From Nostoc sp. CMAA1605 (GTDB lineage Bacteria > Cyanobacteriota > Cyanobacteriia > Cyanobacteriales > Nostocaceae): a stretch of DNA of 64,000 nt. Positions 29,572 through 38,524 of the stretch are shown piece by piece (position 1 is the first letter of the stretch; every line of letters starts with the position of its first letter). The notes beneath the pieces were generated by a model, which saw nothing but the letters and a program-made list of their open reading frames with translations, searched no databases and was not told the origin of the DNA. The stretch is from NCBI RefSeq assembly GCF_021596505.1, contig NZ_PJIZ01000014.1:1-64000 (forward strand), written 5' to 3'. The translations under genes and the position numbers were made by a program.

Positions 29572-30096
29572 TTACTTGCGTTTGCTTCTGTTGTCACCGC
29601 CTCTGTTGACGCTAGCGGGCGCGCCCATTCCTGGTTGTGTAATTGATTCGTCTACTTCTTCTAGTGTCAGGTTTACTTTGGCTCTTACGGGCGTACCATC
29701 TGGTAAAAATAGTGTCAAGCTGTAGCTAAGTGATTGGACAAAACAACGGATATACTGTTGATCACCCCAGGTAAATATATATATAGGTGGACGTTTATCT
29801 ACACCTGTTCCAGCCTCTGCAAAGTTGACGGCTTTTTCAAATTTTTTCAGATGAGTTAGGACGCTTGTGCCTGCTTCGTAGGTATCAAAGATAATGTTGT
29901 TAATGGTCAGGATACAAGGTTCAGGATAGGCAAAGCTGACTTTAGGTAATCCTCGTCCAGTCCGCGCACCACTACTTTTAGTGAGGTTGATTTGTTGGGA
30001 AAAATCTAGCTGGGTGGGATTGAACATAAATTCAATATCGGGTGCAGCTTGTTCTGTTGCAATTAATTTGGCTTTAACTAAAAGGGTGGTACTCAT
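29572..30096 (-). CDS. CIS tube-cap protein (Afp7-like), without LysM domain
   Basis: 174 residues. EFMFNPTQLDFSQQ and the ILTINNIIFDTYEAG...VDKRPPIYIFTWGDQ pattern match the N-terminal domain of contractile-injection tube-cap/LysM proteins that join tube and spike. The usual C-terminal LysM is replaced by a short basic tail (RGGDNRSKRK). It lies between the giant repeat gene and the spike gene, the order expected of an Afp7-type protein. Confidence 0.8.
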   Translation of the reverse strand: MSTTLLVKAKLIATEQAAPDIEFMFNPTQLDFSQQINLTKSSGARTGRGLPKVSFAYPEPCILTINNIIFDTYEAGTSVLTHLKKFEKAVNFAEAGTGVDKRPPIYIFTWGDQQYIRCFVQSLSYSLTLFLPDGTPVRAKVNLTLEEVDESITQPGMGAPASVNRGGDNRSKRK

Positions 30097-30128
30097 GATT
30101 GTTGACTGTTAATTGTTGACTGTTAAAT

Positions 30129-33100
30129 TTACCAAGGTAATCGTCCTGAATAATTATTACCTCGGCGTTCTCGTTCTATTGCTAAACGTTGTTGGAGTAT
30201 TTTGTATATTTCTTGGGCAAGTATTTCTATATTTTCGGTTTCGTCCTTAGTTAAATTATTATTAGATTCTGGTTGTTCAGAATCATTCTTAACCATTTGT
30301 ATCATTGGTGATTCAGCAGGATTCGAGAATGTCTGTATTAAATCATTTCTAGAGTTATTTTTAGATGAGAAACCAGTGTTTACTGGGGATTGGTGATGAT
30401 GTTTTATGTTTGGGGAAATGTTTGGCGATCGCTTTTTTTTAGGTGAAATTTTTTGCCACTGCTTTTTATCAATTTCAGGTTGAACCACTATTTTTTTAGT
30501 ATGACTAATAGCTGGTATACCATCCATTAACTCAGCAATATTAGACCAAGAATCTGGTACTCCTTCATTTTGTTTTCTCTGAATTTTGGATGGTGATTTA
30601 TGGTCAATATCTATAAGATTATTTGTATTTTGTGATTTGTTGTCAACCAAGTTAGATGTCATTAATCCAGATGGATGAGATAGTGGTGAGAGGATTGAGA
30701 TATTTTCGATAGCTTGCGGTAACTCAGGAATTATCGTATTTTTCGCTTGAATAATCTTTGTCGCATAATTCTTGTTTACAGATTTAATATTATTCGTTTC
30801 AGGTGTTGATTTAGTTGTACTGGATGTAGTTAATTCTGAGTGGGATGATATTTCTGAAATATCAACTGATAGCTGATTTTCTCGTTGTGCTTGGATAACT
30901 GTGTTTTCAGTCGCCGAATGTGTTGGTGTTGATGTGATTTCTGGGGAATTGGAAATTGATGAATTATTTTCCAGTTGTGGCTGAATAACTGTGGTTTCAG
31001 GTGTTGAGTTAGTTGTACTGGATGTACTTACCTCTGAGTGGGATAATGCTTCTGAATTATCAACTGATGACTGATTTTCTCGTTGTGGTTGAATAAATGT
31101 GCTTTCAGTCGCAGAATGTGTTGGTGTTGATGTGACTTCTGGGGAACTGGAAACTGATGAATTATTTTCCAGTTGTGGTTGAATAATTGTGGTTTCAGTC
31201 GCCGAATGTATTGGTGTTGATGTGATTTCTGGGGAACTGGAGACTGATGAATAGTTTTCCAGTTGTGGCTGAATAAGTGTGGTTTCAGGTGTTGAGTTGG
31301 TTGTGTTTGATGTAGTTACTTCTGAATGAGATGATGCTACTAAATTATCAACTGATGGCTGATTTTCTCGTTGTGGTTGGATAACTGTGCTTTCAGTCGC
31401 AGAATGTGTTGGTGTAGATGTGATTTCTGGGGAACTGGAAATTGATGAATGATTTTCCAGTTGTGGTTGAATAATTGTGGTTTCAGGTGTTGAGTCTGTT
31501 GTATTGGATGTAGTTACTTCTGAATGAGATAATGCTGCTAAATTATCAACTGATGGCTGATTTTCTCGTTGTGGTTGGATAACTGTGCTTTCAGTCGCAG
31601 AATGTGTTGGTGTTGATGTGATTTTTGAGGAAATGAAAATTGATGAATGGTTTTCCAGTTGTGGTTGAATAATTGTGGTTTCAGGTGTTGAGTCTGTTGT
31701 ATTGGATGTAATTACTTCTGAATGAGATAATGCTGCTGAATTGTCAACTGATAGCTGATTTTCTCGTTGTGGTTGGATAACTGTGCTTTCAGTCGCAGAA
31801 TGTGTTGGTGTTGATGTGATTTTTGAGGAATTGAAAACTGATGAATTATTTTCCAGCTTTGGCTGAATAACCGTGGTTTCAGGTGAGTTTGATAATGTTT
31901 CTGAATTATCAACTGATAGCTGATTTTCTCGTTGTGCTTGGATAACTGTGCTTTCAGTCGCAGAATGTGTTGGTGTAGATGTGATTTTTGAGGAACTGGA
32001 AATTGATGAATTATTTTCCAGTTGTGGTTGAATAAATGTGGTTTCAGGTGTTGAGTTGGTTGTGTTTGATGTAGTTACTTCTGAGTTTGATAATGTTTCT
32101 GATTGTGGTTGGATAATTGTGCTTTCAGTCGCCGAATGTGTTGGTGTAGATGTGATTTTTGAGGAACTGGAAATTGATGAATTATTTTCCAGTTGTGGTT
32201 GAATAAATGTGGTTTCAGGTGTTGAGTTGGTTGTGTTTGATGTAGTTACTTCTGAGTTTGATAATGTTTCTGATTGTGGTTGGATAATTGTGCTTTCAGT
32301 CGCCGAATGTGTTGGTATTGATGTGATTCCTGGGGAATTGGAAACTGATGAATGGTTTTCCAGTTGTGGTTGGATAACTGTGCTTTCAGTCGCAGAATGT
32401 GTTGGTGTAGATGTGATTTCTGGGGAATTAGAAACTGATGAATGATTTTCCAGTTGTGGTTGAATAACTGTGGTTTCAGGTGTTGAGTTAGTTGTGTTTG
32501 ATGTAGTTACTTCTGAGTTTGATAATGTTTCTGAATTATCAACTGATGGCTGATTTTCTCGTTGTGGTTGGATAACTGTGCTTTCAGTCGCAGAATGTGT
32601 TGGTGTTGATGTGATTTTTGGGGAACTGGAAACTGATGAATTATTTTCCAGTTGTGGTTGAATAATTGTGGTTTCAGGTGTTGAGTCTGTTGTATTGGAT
32701 GTAGTTACTTCTGAATGAGATAATGCTGCTAAATTATCAACTGATGGCTGATTTTCTCGTTGTGGTTGGATAACTGTGCTTTCAGTCGCAGAATGTGTTG
32801 GTGTTGATGTGATTTTTGAGGAAATGAAAATTGATGAATGGTTTTCCAGTTGTGGTTGAATAATTGTGGTTTCAGGTGTTGAGTCTGTTGTATTGGATGT
32901 AATTACTTCTGGCTGCGATAATGCTGCTGAATTGTCAACTGATAGCTGATTTTCTCGTTGTGGTTGGATAACTGTACTTTCAGTCGCAGAATGTGTTGGT
33001 GTTGATGTGATTTCTGGGGAATTGAAAACTGATGAATTATTTTCCAGCTTTGGCTGAATAACCGTGGTTTCAGGTGAGTTTGATAATGTTTCTGAATTAT

Positions 33101-36100
33101 CAACTGATAGCTGATTTTCTCGTTGTGCTTGGATAACTGTGCTTTCAGTCGCAGAATGTATTGGTGTAGATGTGATTTCTGAGGAACTGGAAATTGATGA
33201 ATTATTTTCCAGTTGTGGTTGAATAAATGTGGTTTCAGGTGTTGAGTTGGTTGTGTTTGATGTAGTTACTTCTGAGTTTGATAATGTTTCTGATTGTGGT
33301 TGGATAATTGTGCTTTCAGTCGCCGAATGTGTTGGTATTGATGTGATTCCTGGGGAATTGGAAACTGATGAATGGTTTTCCAGTTGTGCTTGGATAACTG
33401 TGCGTTCAGTCGCAGAATGTGTTGGTGTTGATGTGATTTCTGGGGAATTGGAAACTGATGAATTATTTTCTCGTTGTGGTTGAATAACTGTGGTTTCAGG
33501 TATTGATTCAGTTGTATTGGATGTAGTTACTTCTGAATGCGATAATGCTTCTGAATTATCACCCGATGGATGATGTTCCAATTGTGGCTGAATAACTGTA
33601 TTTTCAGGTATTGAGTCAGTTGTATTGGATGTAATTATTTCTGAATGCGATAATACTTCTGAATTATCACCCGATGAATGATGTTCCAATTGTGGCTGAA
33701 TAATTGTGATTTCTGGTGAATTGGAAATTGATGGATGATTTTCTCGTTGTGGTTGAATAACTGTGGTTTCAGGTATTGATTCAGTTGTATTGGATGTAAT
33801 TACTTCTGAGTGTGATAATACTTCTGAATTATCACCCGATGAATGATGTTCCTGTTGTGGCTGAATAATTGTGGTTTCAGGTGTTGAGTCAGTTGTATTG
33901 GATGTAATTATTTCTGAATGCGATAATGCTGCTGAATTATCACTCGATGAATGATGTTCCAGTTGTGCTTGAATAACTGTATTTTCAGGTATTGATTCAG
34001 TTGTATTGGATGTAATTACTTCTGAATGCGATAATAATGCTGAATTATCACTCGATGAATTATTTTCTCGTTGTGGCTGAATAATTGTGGTTTCAGGTGC
34101 AGAATGTGTTGGTGTTGTTGATGTGATTTCTGGTGAATTAGAAACTGATGGATGATTTTCTCGTTGTGGCTGAATAACTGTATTTTCAGGCGCAGCATTT
34201 TTTGGTGTCGTTGATGTGATTTCTGTTGAGATGGAAATTGATGGATGATTTTCTCGTTGTGCTTGAATAACTGTATTTTCAGGTATTGAGTCAGTTATAT
34301 TTGATGTAATTACTTCTGAGTGTGATAATGCTGCTGAATGATCATCCGATGAACGGTGTTCCAGTTGTGGCTGAATTAATGGGGTTTCAGGTTCAGAATG
34401 TGTTGGTGTTGTTGATGTGATTTCTGGTGAATTGGAAACTGATAGCTGATTTTCTCGTTGTGGTTGAACAACTGTAGTTTCAGGTGTTGAGTCAGTTGTA
34501 TTGGATGTAATTACTTCTGAGTGCGATAATACTTCTGAATTATCACCCGATGAATGATTTGCTCGTTGTGGTTGAACAATTGTAGTTTCAGGTATTGAGT
34601 CAGTTTTATTGGATGTAATTACTTCTGAATGCGATAATACTTCTGAAGTATCACCCGACGAATGATTTTCTCGTTGTGACTGAACAACTGTGTTTTCAGG
34701 TGCAGAAATTGTTGATGTTGTTGATGTGATTTCTGGTGAATTGGAAGCTGATAGCTGATTTTCTCGTTGTGGTTGAATAACTGTAGTTTCAGGTATTGAT
34801 TCAGTTGTATTGGATGTAATTACTTCTGAATGCGATAATACCTCTGAATTATCACCCGATGAATGGTGTTCCAGTTGTGGCTGAACAACTGTGTTTTCAG
34901 GCGCAGAATGTGTTGGTGTTGTTGATGTGATTTCTGGTAAATTGGAAACTGATGAATGATTTTCTCGTTGTGGTTGAATTAATGTCTTTTCAGGTATTGA
35001 TTCAGTTGTATTGGATGTAATTATTTCTGAATGCGATAATACTTCTGAATTATCACCCGATGAATGATTTTCTCGTTGTGGCTGAATAATTGTGATTTCT
35101 GGTGAATTGGAAACTGATAGCTGATTTTCTCGTTGTGGCTGAATAATTGTGGTTTCAGGTGCAGAAATTGTTGGTGTTGTTGATGTGATTTCTGGTGAAT
35201 TGGAAATTGATAGATGATTTTCTCGTTGTGGTTGAACAACTGTAGTTTCAGGTATTGAGTCAGTTGTATTGGATGTAATTATTTCTGAATGCGATAATGC
35301 TGCTGAATTATCACCCGATGAATGATGTTCCAGTTGTGGCTGAATAATTGTGGTTTCAGGTGCAGAAATTGTTGGTGTTGTTGATGTGATTTCTGGTGAA
35401 TTGGAAATTGATAGATGATTTTCTCGTTGTGGTTGAATAATTGTGTTTTCAGGTTTTGAGTTAGTGGTATTTGATGTGATTATTTCTGAGTGTGATAATA
35501 CTGCTGAATTATCACTCGATGAATGATTTTCTCGTCGTGGTTGAATAACTGCAGTTTCAGGTATTGAGTCAGTTGTATTAGATGTAATTATTTCTGAATG
35601 CGATAATGCTGCTGAATTATCACCCGATGAATGATTTTCTCGTTGTGGCTGAATAATTGTGGTTTCAGGTGCAGAAATTGTTGGTGTTGTTGATGTGATT
35701 TCTGGTGAATTGTAAACTGATAGCTGATTTTCTCGTTGTGGTTGAACAACTGTAGTTTCAGGTATTGAGTCAGTTGTATTGGATGTAATTATTTCTGAAT
35801 GCGATAATGCTGCTGAATTATCACCCGATGAATGATTTTCTCGTTGTGGCTGAATAATTGTGGTTTCAGGTGCAGAATGTGTTGGTGTTGTTGATGTGAT
35901 TTCTGGTGAATTGGAAACTGATGGATGATTTTTTCGTTGTGTTTGAACAAACGTAGTTTCAGTTGTGGAGTTAGTGGTATTGGGTGTAATTATTGCCGAC
36001 TGTGATAATGCTTCCGAATTATCACCCGATGGATGATTCTCCCTTTGTGGATTAATAACTGTGGTTTCAGGTGTTGAGTTAGTAGTATTTGATGCTATTA

Positions 36101-37835
36101 GTTCTGACTGTGATATTTTTTCGGAACTCTCAACTGATGAATTGTTTTCTCGTTGTGGCTGAATAATTGTGTTTTTAGGTGCAGAATGTGTTGGTGTTGT
36201 TGATGTGATTTCTGGTGAGATGGAAACTGATGGCTGATGTTCTAATTGTGGTTGAATTAATGTAGTTTCAGGTGTTGAGTTAGTGGTATTTGATGTGATT
36301 ACTTCTGACTGTGATAATGCGGCTGAATTATCAATTGATGAATGATTTTCCCATTGTGGTTGAATAACTGTAGTTTTAGGTATTGAGTCAGTTGTATTGG
36401 ATATAATTATTTCTGAGTGCGATAATGCTTCTGAATTGTCACCCGATGAATGATGTTCTAGTTGTGGCTGAATTAATGTGGTTTCCGTTGCAGAATTTGT
36501 TGGTGTTGTTGATGTGATTGCTGGTGATATGGAAACTGATGGCTGATATTCTAGTTGTGGTTGAATTAATGTAGTTTCAGGTGTTGAGTTAGTGGTATTT
36601 GATGTGATTACTTCTGACTGTGATAATGCGGCTGAATTATCACTCGATGAATGATTTTCCCATTGTGGTTGAATAACTGTAGTTTTAGGTATTGAGTCAG
36701 TTGTATTGGATATAATTATTTCTGAGTGCGATAATGCTTCTGAATTGTCACCCGATGAATGATGTTCTAGTTGTGGCTGAATTAATGTGGTTTCCGTTGC
36801 AGAATTTGTTGGTGTTGTTGATGTGATTTCCGTTGCAGAATTTGTTGGTGTCGTTGAAGTGATTTCTGGTGAACTGGAAATTGATTTTTGATTTTCTCTT
36901 TGTGCTTGAATAACCGTGTTTTTAGGTGTTGAGTTAGTTGTATTGGATGAAATTATTTCTGATTGCGATAATACTGCTGAATTATCACCTGATAAATGAT
37001 GTTCCTGTTGTGGATGAACAACTGTGTTTTCAGATACAAAATTTGTTGATGTTGTTGATGTGATTTCTGATGAACCAAAAACTGATGGCTGATTTTGTAG
37101 TTGTGGTTGAATAACTGTGTTTTTAGGTGTTGAGTTAGTTGTATTGGATGAAATTATTTCTGATTGCGATAATACTGCTGAATTATAACCTAATAAATGA
37201 TGTTCCTGTTGTGGCTGAACAACTGTGTTTTTAGGTGCAAAATTTGCTGATGTCGTTGGTGTAATTGCTGCGGAATTGGAGACTGATGGCTGATTTTCTC
37301 TTTGTGGTTGAACAATCGTAGTTTCAGGTGTTAAGTTAGTGATATTTGATGTGATTATTTCATCGGGCGATAATGTTTCTGAATTATTAATTGATGAATA
37401 ATTCTCTAGTTGTGGTTGAATGGCTTTGTGTTCAGTTGCAGAGGTTATTGGTGTTGTTGATGTAATTTCTGGTGAATGGGAAATGGGTTGATAATTTTCT
37501 AATTGTGCTTGAATAAATAACTTATCTGGATAATTATTACTGATAAATTTATTGTTATCAGGAAATCTTTGTAAATTTAAATTTGTTTTTTTAAAATTCG
37601 CTGGCTGAGATTCAGATGAAAATTGTGTGGTGCTTAAATTATTAGAAGATATATCATCTGTCAGTTCAAAATCAGAAAAGATTAAATTATCAAAACTTGA
37701 TAGAGATTGATAACCTAAAGGCGACAAAAATTTAGGACTGATTAATTTTTGTCCCAAGGGTTTGTGAGGAAGTAATGGTTTTTTAATTCCTAGTTCTGGG
37801 TAATCACCAAAATTAGCTGCTAACTTATCTGTCAT
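30129..37835 (-). CDS. giant Ser/Thr/Asn-rich tandem-repeat protein with conserved C-terminal helix
   Basis: One uninterrupted frame of 2,568 residues. Residues 1-about 110 are non-repetitive (DYPELGIKKPLLPHKPLGQK). About 2,200 residues then consist of two alternating units of about 36 (SEVITSNTTDSTPETTVIQP-QRENHSSGDNSAALSH) and 31 residues (PEITSTTPTHSAPETTIIQP...), implying about 65 units. The last 150 residues are different, more basic and end in a helix with IYKILQQRLAIERERRG and a final SGRLPW. The frame is kept throughout despite internal duplications, arguing for selection. It lies between the tube and tube-cap genes. A ruler, fibre or flexible linker role is possible; sequence alone does not decide. 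Confidence 0.85.
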   Translation of the reverse strand: MTDKLAANFGDYPELGIKKPLLPHKPLGQKLISPKFLSPLGYQSLSSFDNLIFSDFELTDDISSNNLSTTQFSSESQPANFKKTNLNLQRFPDNNKFISNNYPDKLFIQAQLENYQPISHSPEITSTTPITSATEHKAIQPQLENYSSINNSETLSPDEIITSNITNLTPETTIVQPQRENQPSVSNSAAITPTTSANFAPKNTVVQPQQEHHLLGYNSAVLSQSEIISSNTTNSTPKNTVIQPQLQNQPSVFGSSEITSTTSTNFVSENTVVHPQQEHHLSGDNSAVLSQSEIISSNTTNSTPKNTVIQAQRENQKSISSSPEITSTTPTNSATEITSTTPTNSATETTLIQPQLEHHSSGDNSEALSHSEIIISNTTDSIPKTTVIQPQWENHSSSDNSAALSQSEVITSNTTNSTPETTLIQPQLEYQPSVSISPAITSTTPTNSATETTLIQPQLEHHSSGDNSEALSHSEIIISNTTDSIPKTTVIQPQWENHSSIDNSAALSQSEVITSNTTNSTPETTLIQPQLEHQPSVSISPEITSTTPTHSAPKNTIIQPQRENNSSVESSEKISQSELIASNTTNSTPETTVINPQRENHPSGDNSEALSQSAIITPNTTNSTTETTFVQTQRKNHPSVSNSPEITSTTPTHSAPETTIIQPQRENHSSGDNSAALSHSEIITSNTTDSIPETTVVQPQRENQLSVYNSPEITSTTPTISAPETTIIQPQRENHSSGDNSAALSHSEIITSNTTDSIPETAVIQPRRENHSSSDNSAVLSHSEIITSNTTNSKPENTIIQPQRENHLSISNSPEITSTTPTISAPETTIIQPQLEHHSSGDNSAALSHSEIITSNTTDSIPETTVVQPQRENHLSISNSPEITSTTPTISAPETTIIQPQRENQLSVSNSPEITIIQPQRENHSSGDNSEVLSHSEIITSNTTESIPEKTLIQPQRENHSSVSNLPEITSTTPTHSAPENTVVQPQLEHHSSGDNSEVLSHSEVITSNTTESIPETTVIQPQRENQLSASNSPEITSTTSTISAPENTVVQSQRENHSSGDTSEVLSHSEVITSNKTDSIPETTIVQPQRANHSSGDNSEVLSHSEVITSNTTDSTPETTVVQPQRENQLSVSNSPEITSTTPTHSEPETPLIQPQLEHRSSDDHSAALSHSEVITSNITDSIPENTVIQAQRENHPSISISTEITSTTPKNAAPENTVIQPQRENHPSVSNSPEITSTTPTHSAPETTIIQPQRENNSSSDNSALLSHSEVITSNTTESIPENTVIQAQLEHHSSSDNSAALSHSEIITSNTTDSTPETTIIQPQQEHHSSGDNSEVLSHSEVITSNTTESIPETTVIQPQRENHPSISNSPEITIIQPQLEHHSSGDNSEVLSHSEIITSNTTDSIPENTVIQPQLEHHPSGDNSEALSHSEVTTSNTTESIPETTVIQPQRENNSSVSNSPEITSTPTHSATERTVIQAQLENHSSVSNSPGITSIPTHSATESTIIQPQSETLSNSEVTTSNTTNSTPETTFIQPQLENNSSISSSSEITSTPIHSATESTVIQAQRENQLSVDNSETLSNSPETTVIQPKLENNSSVFNSPEITSTPTHSATESTVIQPQRENQLSVDNSAALSQPEVITSNTTDSTPETTIIQPQLENHSSIFISSKITSTPTHSATESTVIQPQRENQPSVDNLAALSHSEVTTSNTTDSTPETTIIQPQLENNSSVSSSPKITSTPTHSATESTVIQPQRENQPSVDNSETLSNSEVTTSNTTNSTPETTVIQPQLENHSSVSNSPEITSTPTHSATESTVIQPQLENHSSVSNSPGITSIPTHSATESTIIQPQSETLSNSEVTTSNTTNSTPETTFIQPQLENNSSISSSSKITSTPTHSATESTIIQPQSETLSNSEVTTSNTTNSTPETTFIQPQLENNSSISSSSKITSTPTHSATESTVIQAQRENQLSVDNSETLSNSPETTVIQPKLENNSSVFNSSKITSTPTHSATESTVIQPQRENQLSVDNSAALSHSEVITSNTTDSTPETTIIQPQLENHSSIFISSKITSTPTHSATESTVIQPQRENQPSVDNLAALSHSEVTTSNTTDSTPETTIIQPQLENHSSISSSPEITSTPTHSATESTVIQPQRENQPSVDNLVASSHSEVTTSNTTNSTPETTLIQPQLENYSSVSSSPEITSTPIHSATETTIIQPQLENNSSVSSSPEVTSTPTHSATESTFIQPQRENQSSVDNSEALSHSEVSTSSTTNSTPETTVIQPQLENNSSISNSPEITSTPTHSATENTVIQAQRENQLSVDISEISSHSELTTSSTTKSTPETNNIKSVNKNYATKIIQAKNTIIPELPQAIENISILSPLSHPSGLMTSNLVDNKSQNTNNLIDIDHKSPSKIQRKQNEGVPDSWSNIAELMDGIPAISHTKKIVVQPEIDKKQWQKISPKKKRSPNISPNIKHHHQSPVNTGFSSKNNSRNDLIQTFSNPAESPMIQMVKNDSEQPESNNNLTKDETENIEILAQEIYKILQQRLAIERERRGNNYSGRLPW

Positions 37836-37846
37836 AAATCATTAAT

Positions 37847-38362
37847 CTAATTACTAGAAAAGTATCCAGCACTATCTCTGCCTGATAAAATGGATGCACC
37901 ACCTGCTCTAGTTTTATCAACTTTTAAGCCTTCATAGGTTAAGGTCAATTCTTCAATAGCTACTGTGTTGGATTCTGCACTGAAGCTGGGTGCTTTCCAT
38001 CCAACAGGAACAGCACCAATCAGAGTCCAACATTGCATGATTTCTCCAGCTTGGTTAAATAATAAAATATTGACGTTACGACGTTGTTTAGCATTAGCAC
38101 CAACACTACTCAAAATTTGACTCATCCAAGTCCAAAATGTTAAATCATTAGTAATTCCTCGCTTCAGTGTGACATCAGAAAACTCTGCTGGGTTCAACAG
38201 CACTCTTTGTTGATCATTTACACCACCTTCGGAGAATTTTTCTGTTTTGACTGTCACACCTAATCCTTGACATTCGGTAAAGCAAGCAGTGATGCTGCTT
38301 TCCATTTCTACATAAAATCTATTAGTGGTTACATAATTTAATTCACGAGCAGTATTAGTCAT
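37847..38362 (-). CDS. phage tail-tube-like protein (T4 gp19 / Afp1-5 family)
   Basis: 171 residues. RFYVEMESSITACFTECQGL, LKRGITNDLTFWTWM, and NAKQRRNVNILLFNQAGEIM followed by W-x-L-x-G-A-x-P-V-G-W-K-A-P match the gp19-like tube family of contractile tails and extracellular injection systems. One tube gene is present, whereas full eCIS loci often have two or more. It lies 11 bases upstream of the giant repeat gene. Confidence 0.9.
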   Translation of the reverse strand: MTNTARELNYVTTNRFYVEMESSITACFTECQGLGVTVKTEKFSEGGVNDQQRVLLNPAEFSDVTLKRGITNDLTFWTWMSQILSSVGANAKQRRNVNILLFNQAGEIMQCWTLIGAVPVGWKAPSFSAESNTVAIEELTLTYEGLKVDKTRAGGASILSGRDSAGYFSSN

Positions 38363-38376
38363 TATTTACCTCTTAA

Positions 38377-38523
38377 TTAATTTCTATTGCGCTCTTTTTT
38401 GAGACGTAATTCTTCTAGCATTAACTCATAAATCCTATCGCCAAGCGTTTCTAATAATTGCCGATCGCCTAAAATTTTACCTGCTAGTTTTGCTAGTAAT
38501 ATCTGTTTTTCTGTATCTTTCAT
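38377..38523 (-). CDS. 48-residue helical protein of the injection-like cluster
   Basis: ATG at 38521-38523, two bases from the pseudokinase stop, TAA at 38377-38379. The protein (MKDTEKQILLAKLAGKILGD...) ends LGDRIYELMLEELRLKKERN, which aligns with LAQEIYKILQQRLAIERERR at the C terminus of the giant repeat protein. Short helical proteins next to tube genes are common in eCIS loci. Its tight spacing supports a real gene. Confidence 0.75.
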   Translation of the reverse strand: MKDTEKQILLAKLAGKILGDRQLLETLGDRIYELMLEELRLKKERNRN

Positions 38524-38524
38524 A

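Noticed and set aside
31712..35239. Several 60-84-codon ORFs in other frames of the repeat array
   Set aside because: Repetitive coding DNA keeps alternative frames open by periodicity; their copies shift together with the repeats.
30800..37500. Regularly spaced direct repeats resembling a CRISPR array or satellite DNA
   Set aside because: Units are about 93 and 108 bp, all maintain one long reading frame and have no constant short repeat with unique spacers.
37847..38362. Tail-tube gene as evidence of a prophage
   Set aside because: No capsid, terminase, portal, integrase or lysis genes nearby; gene order fits an injection-type system.
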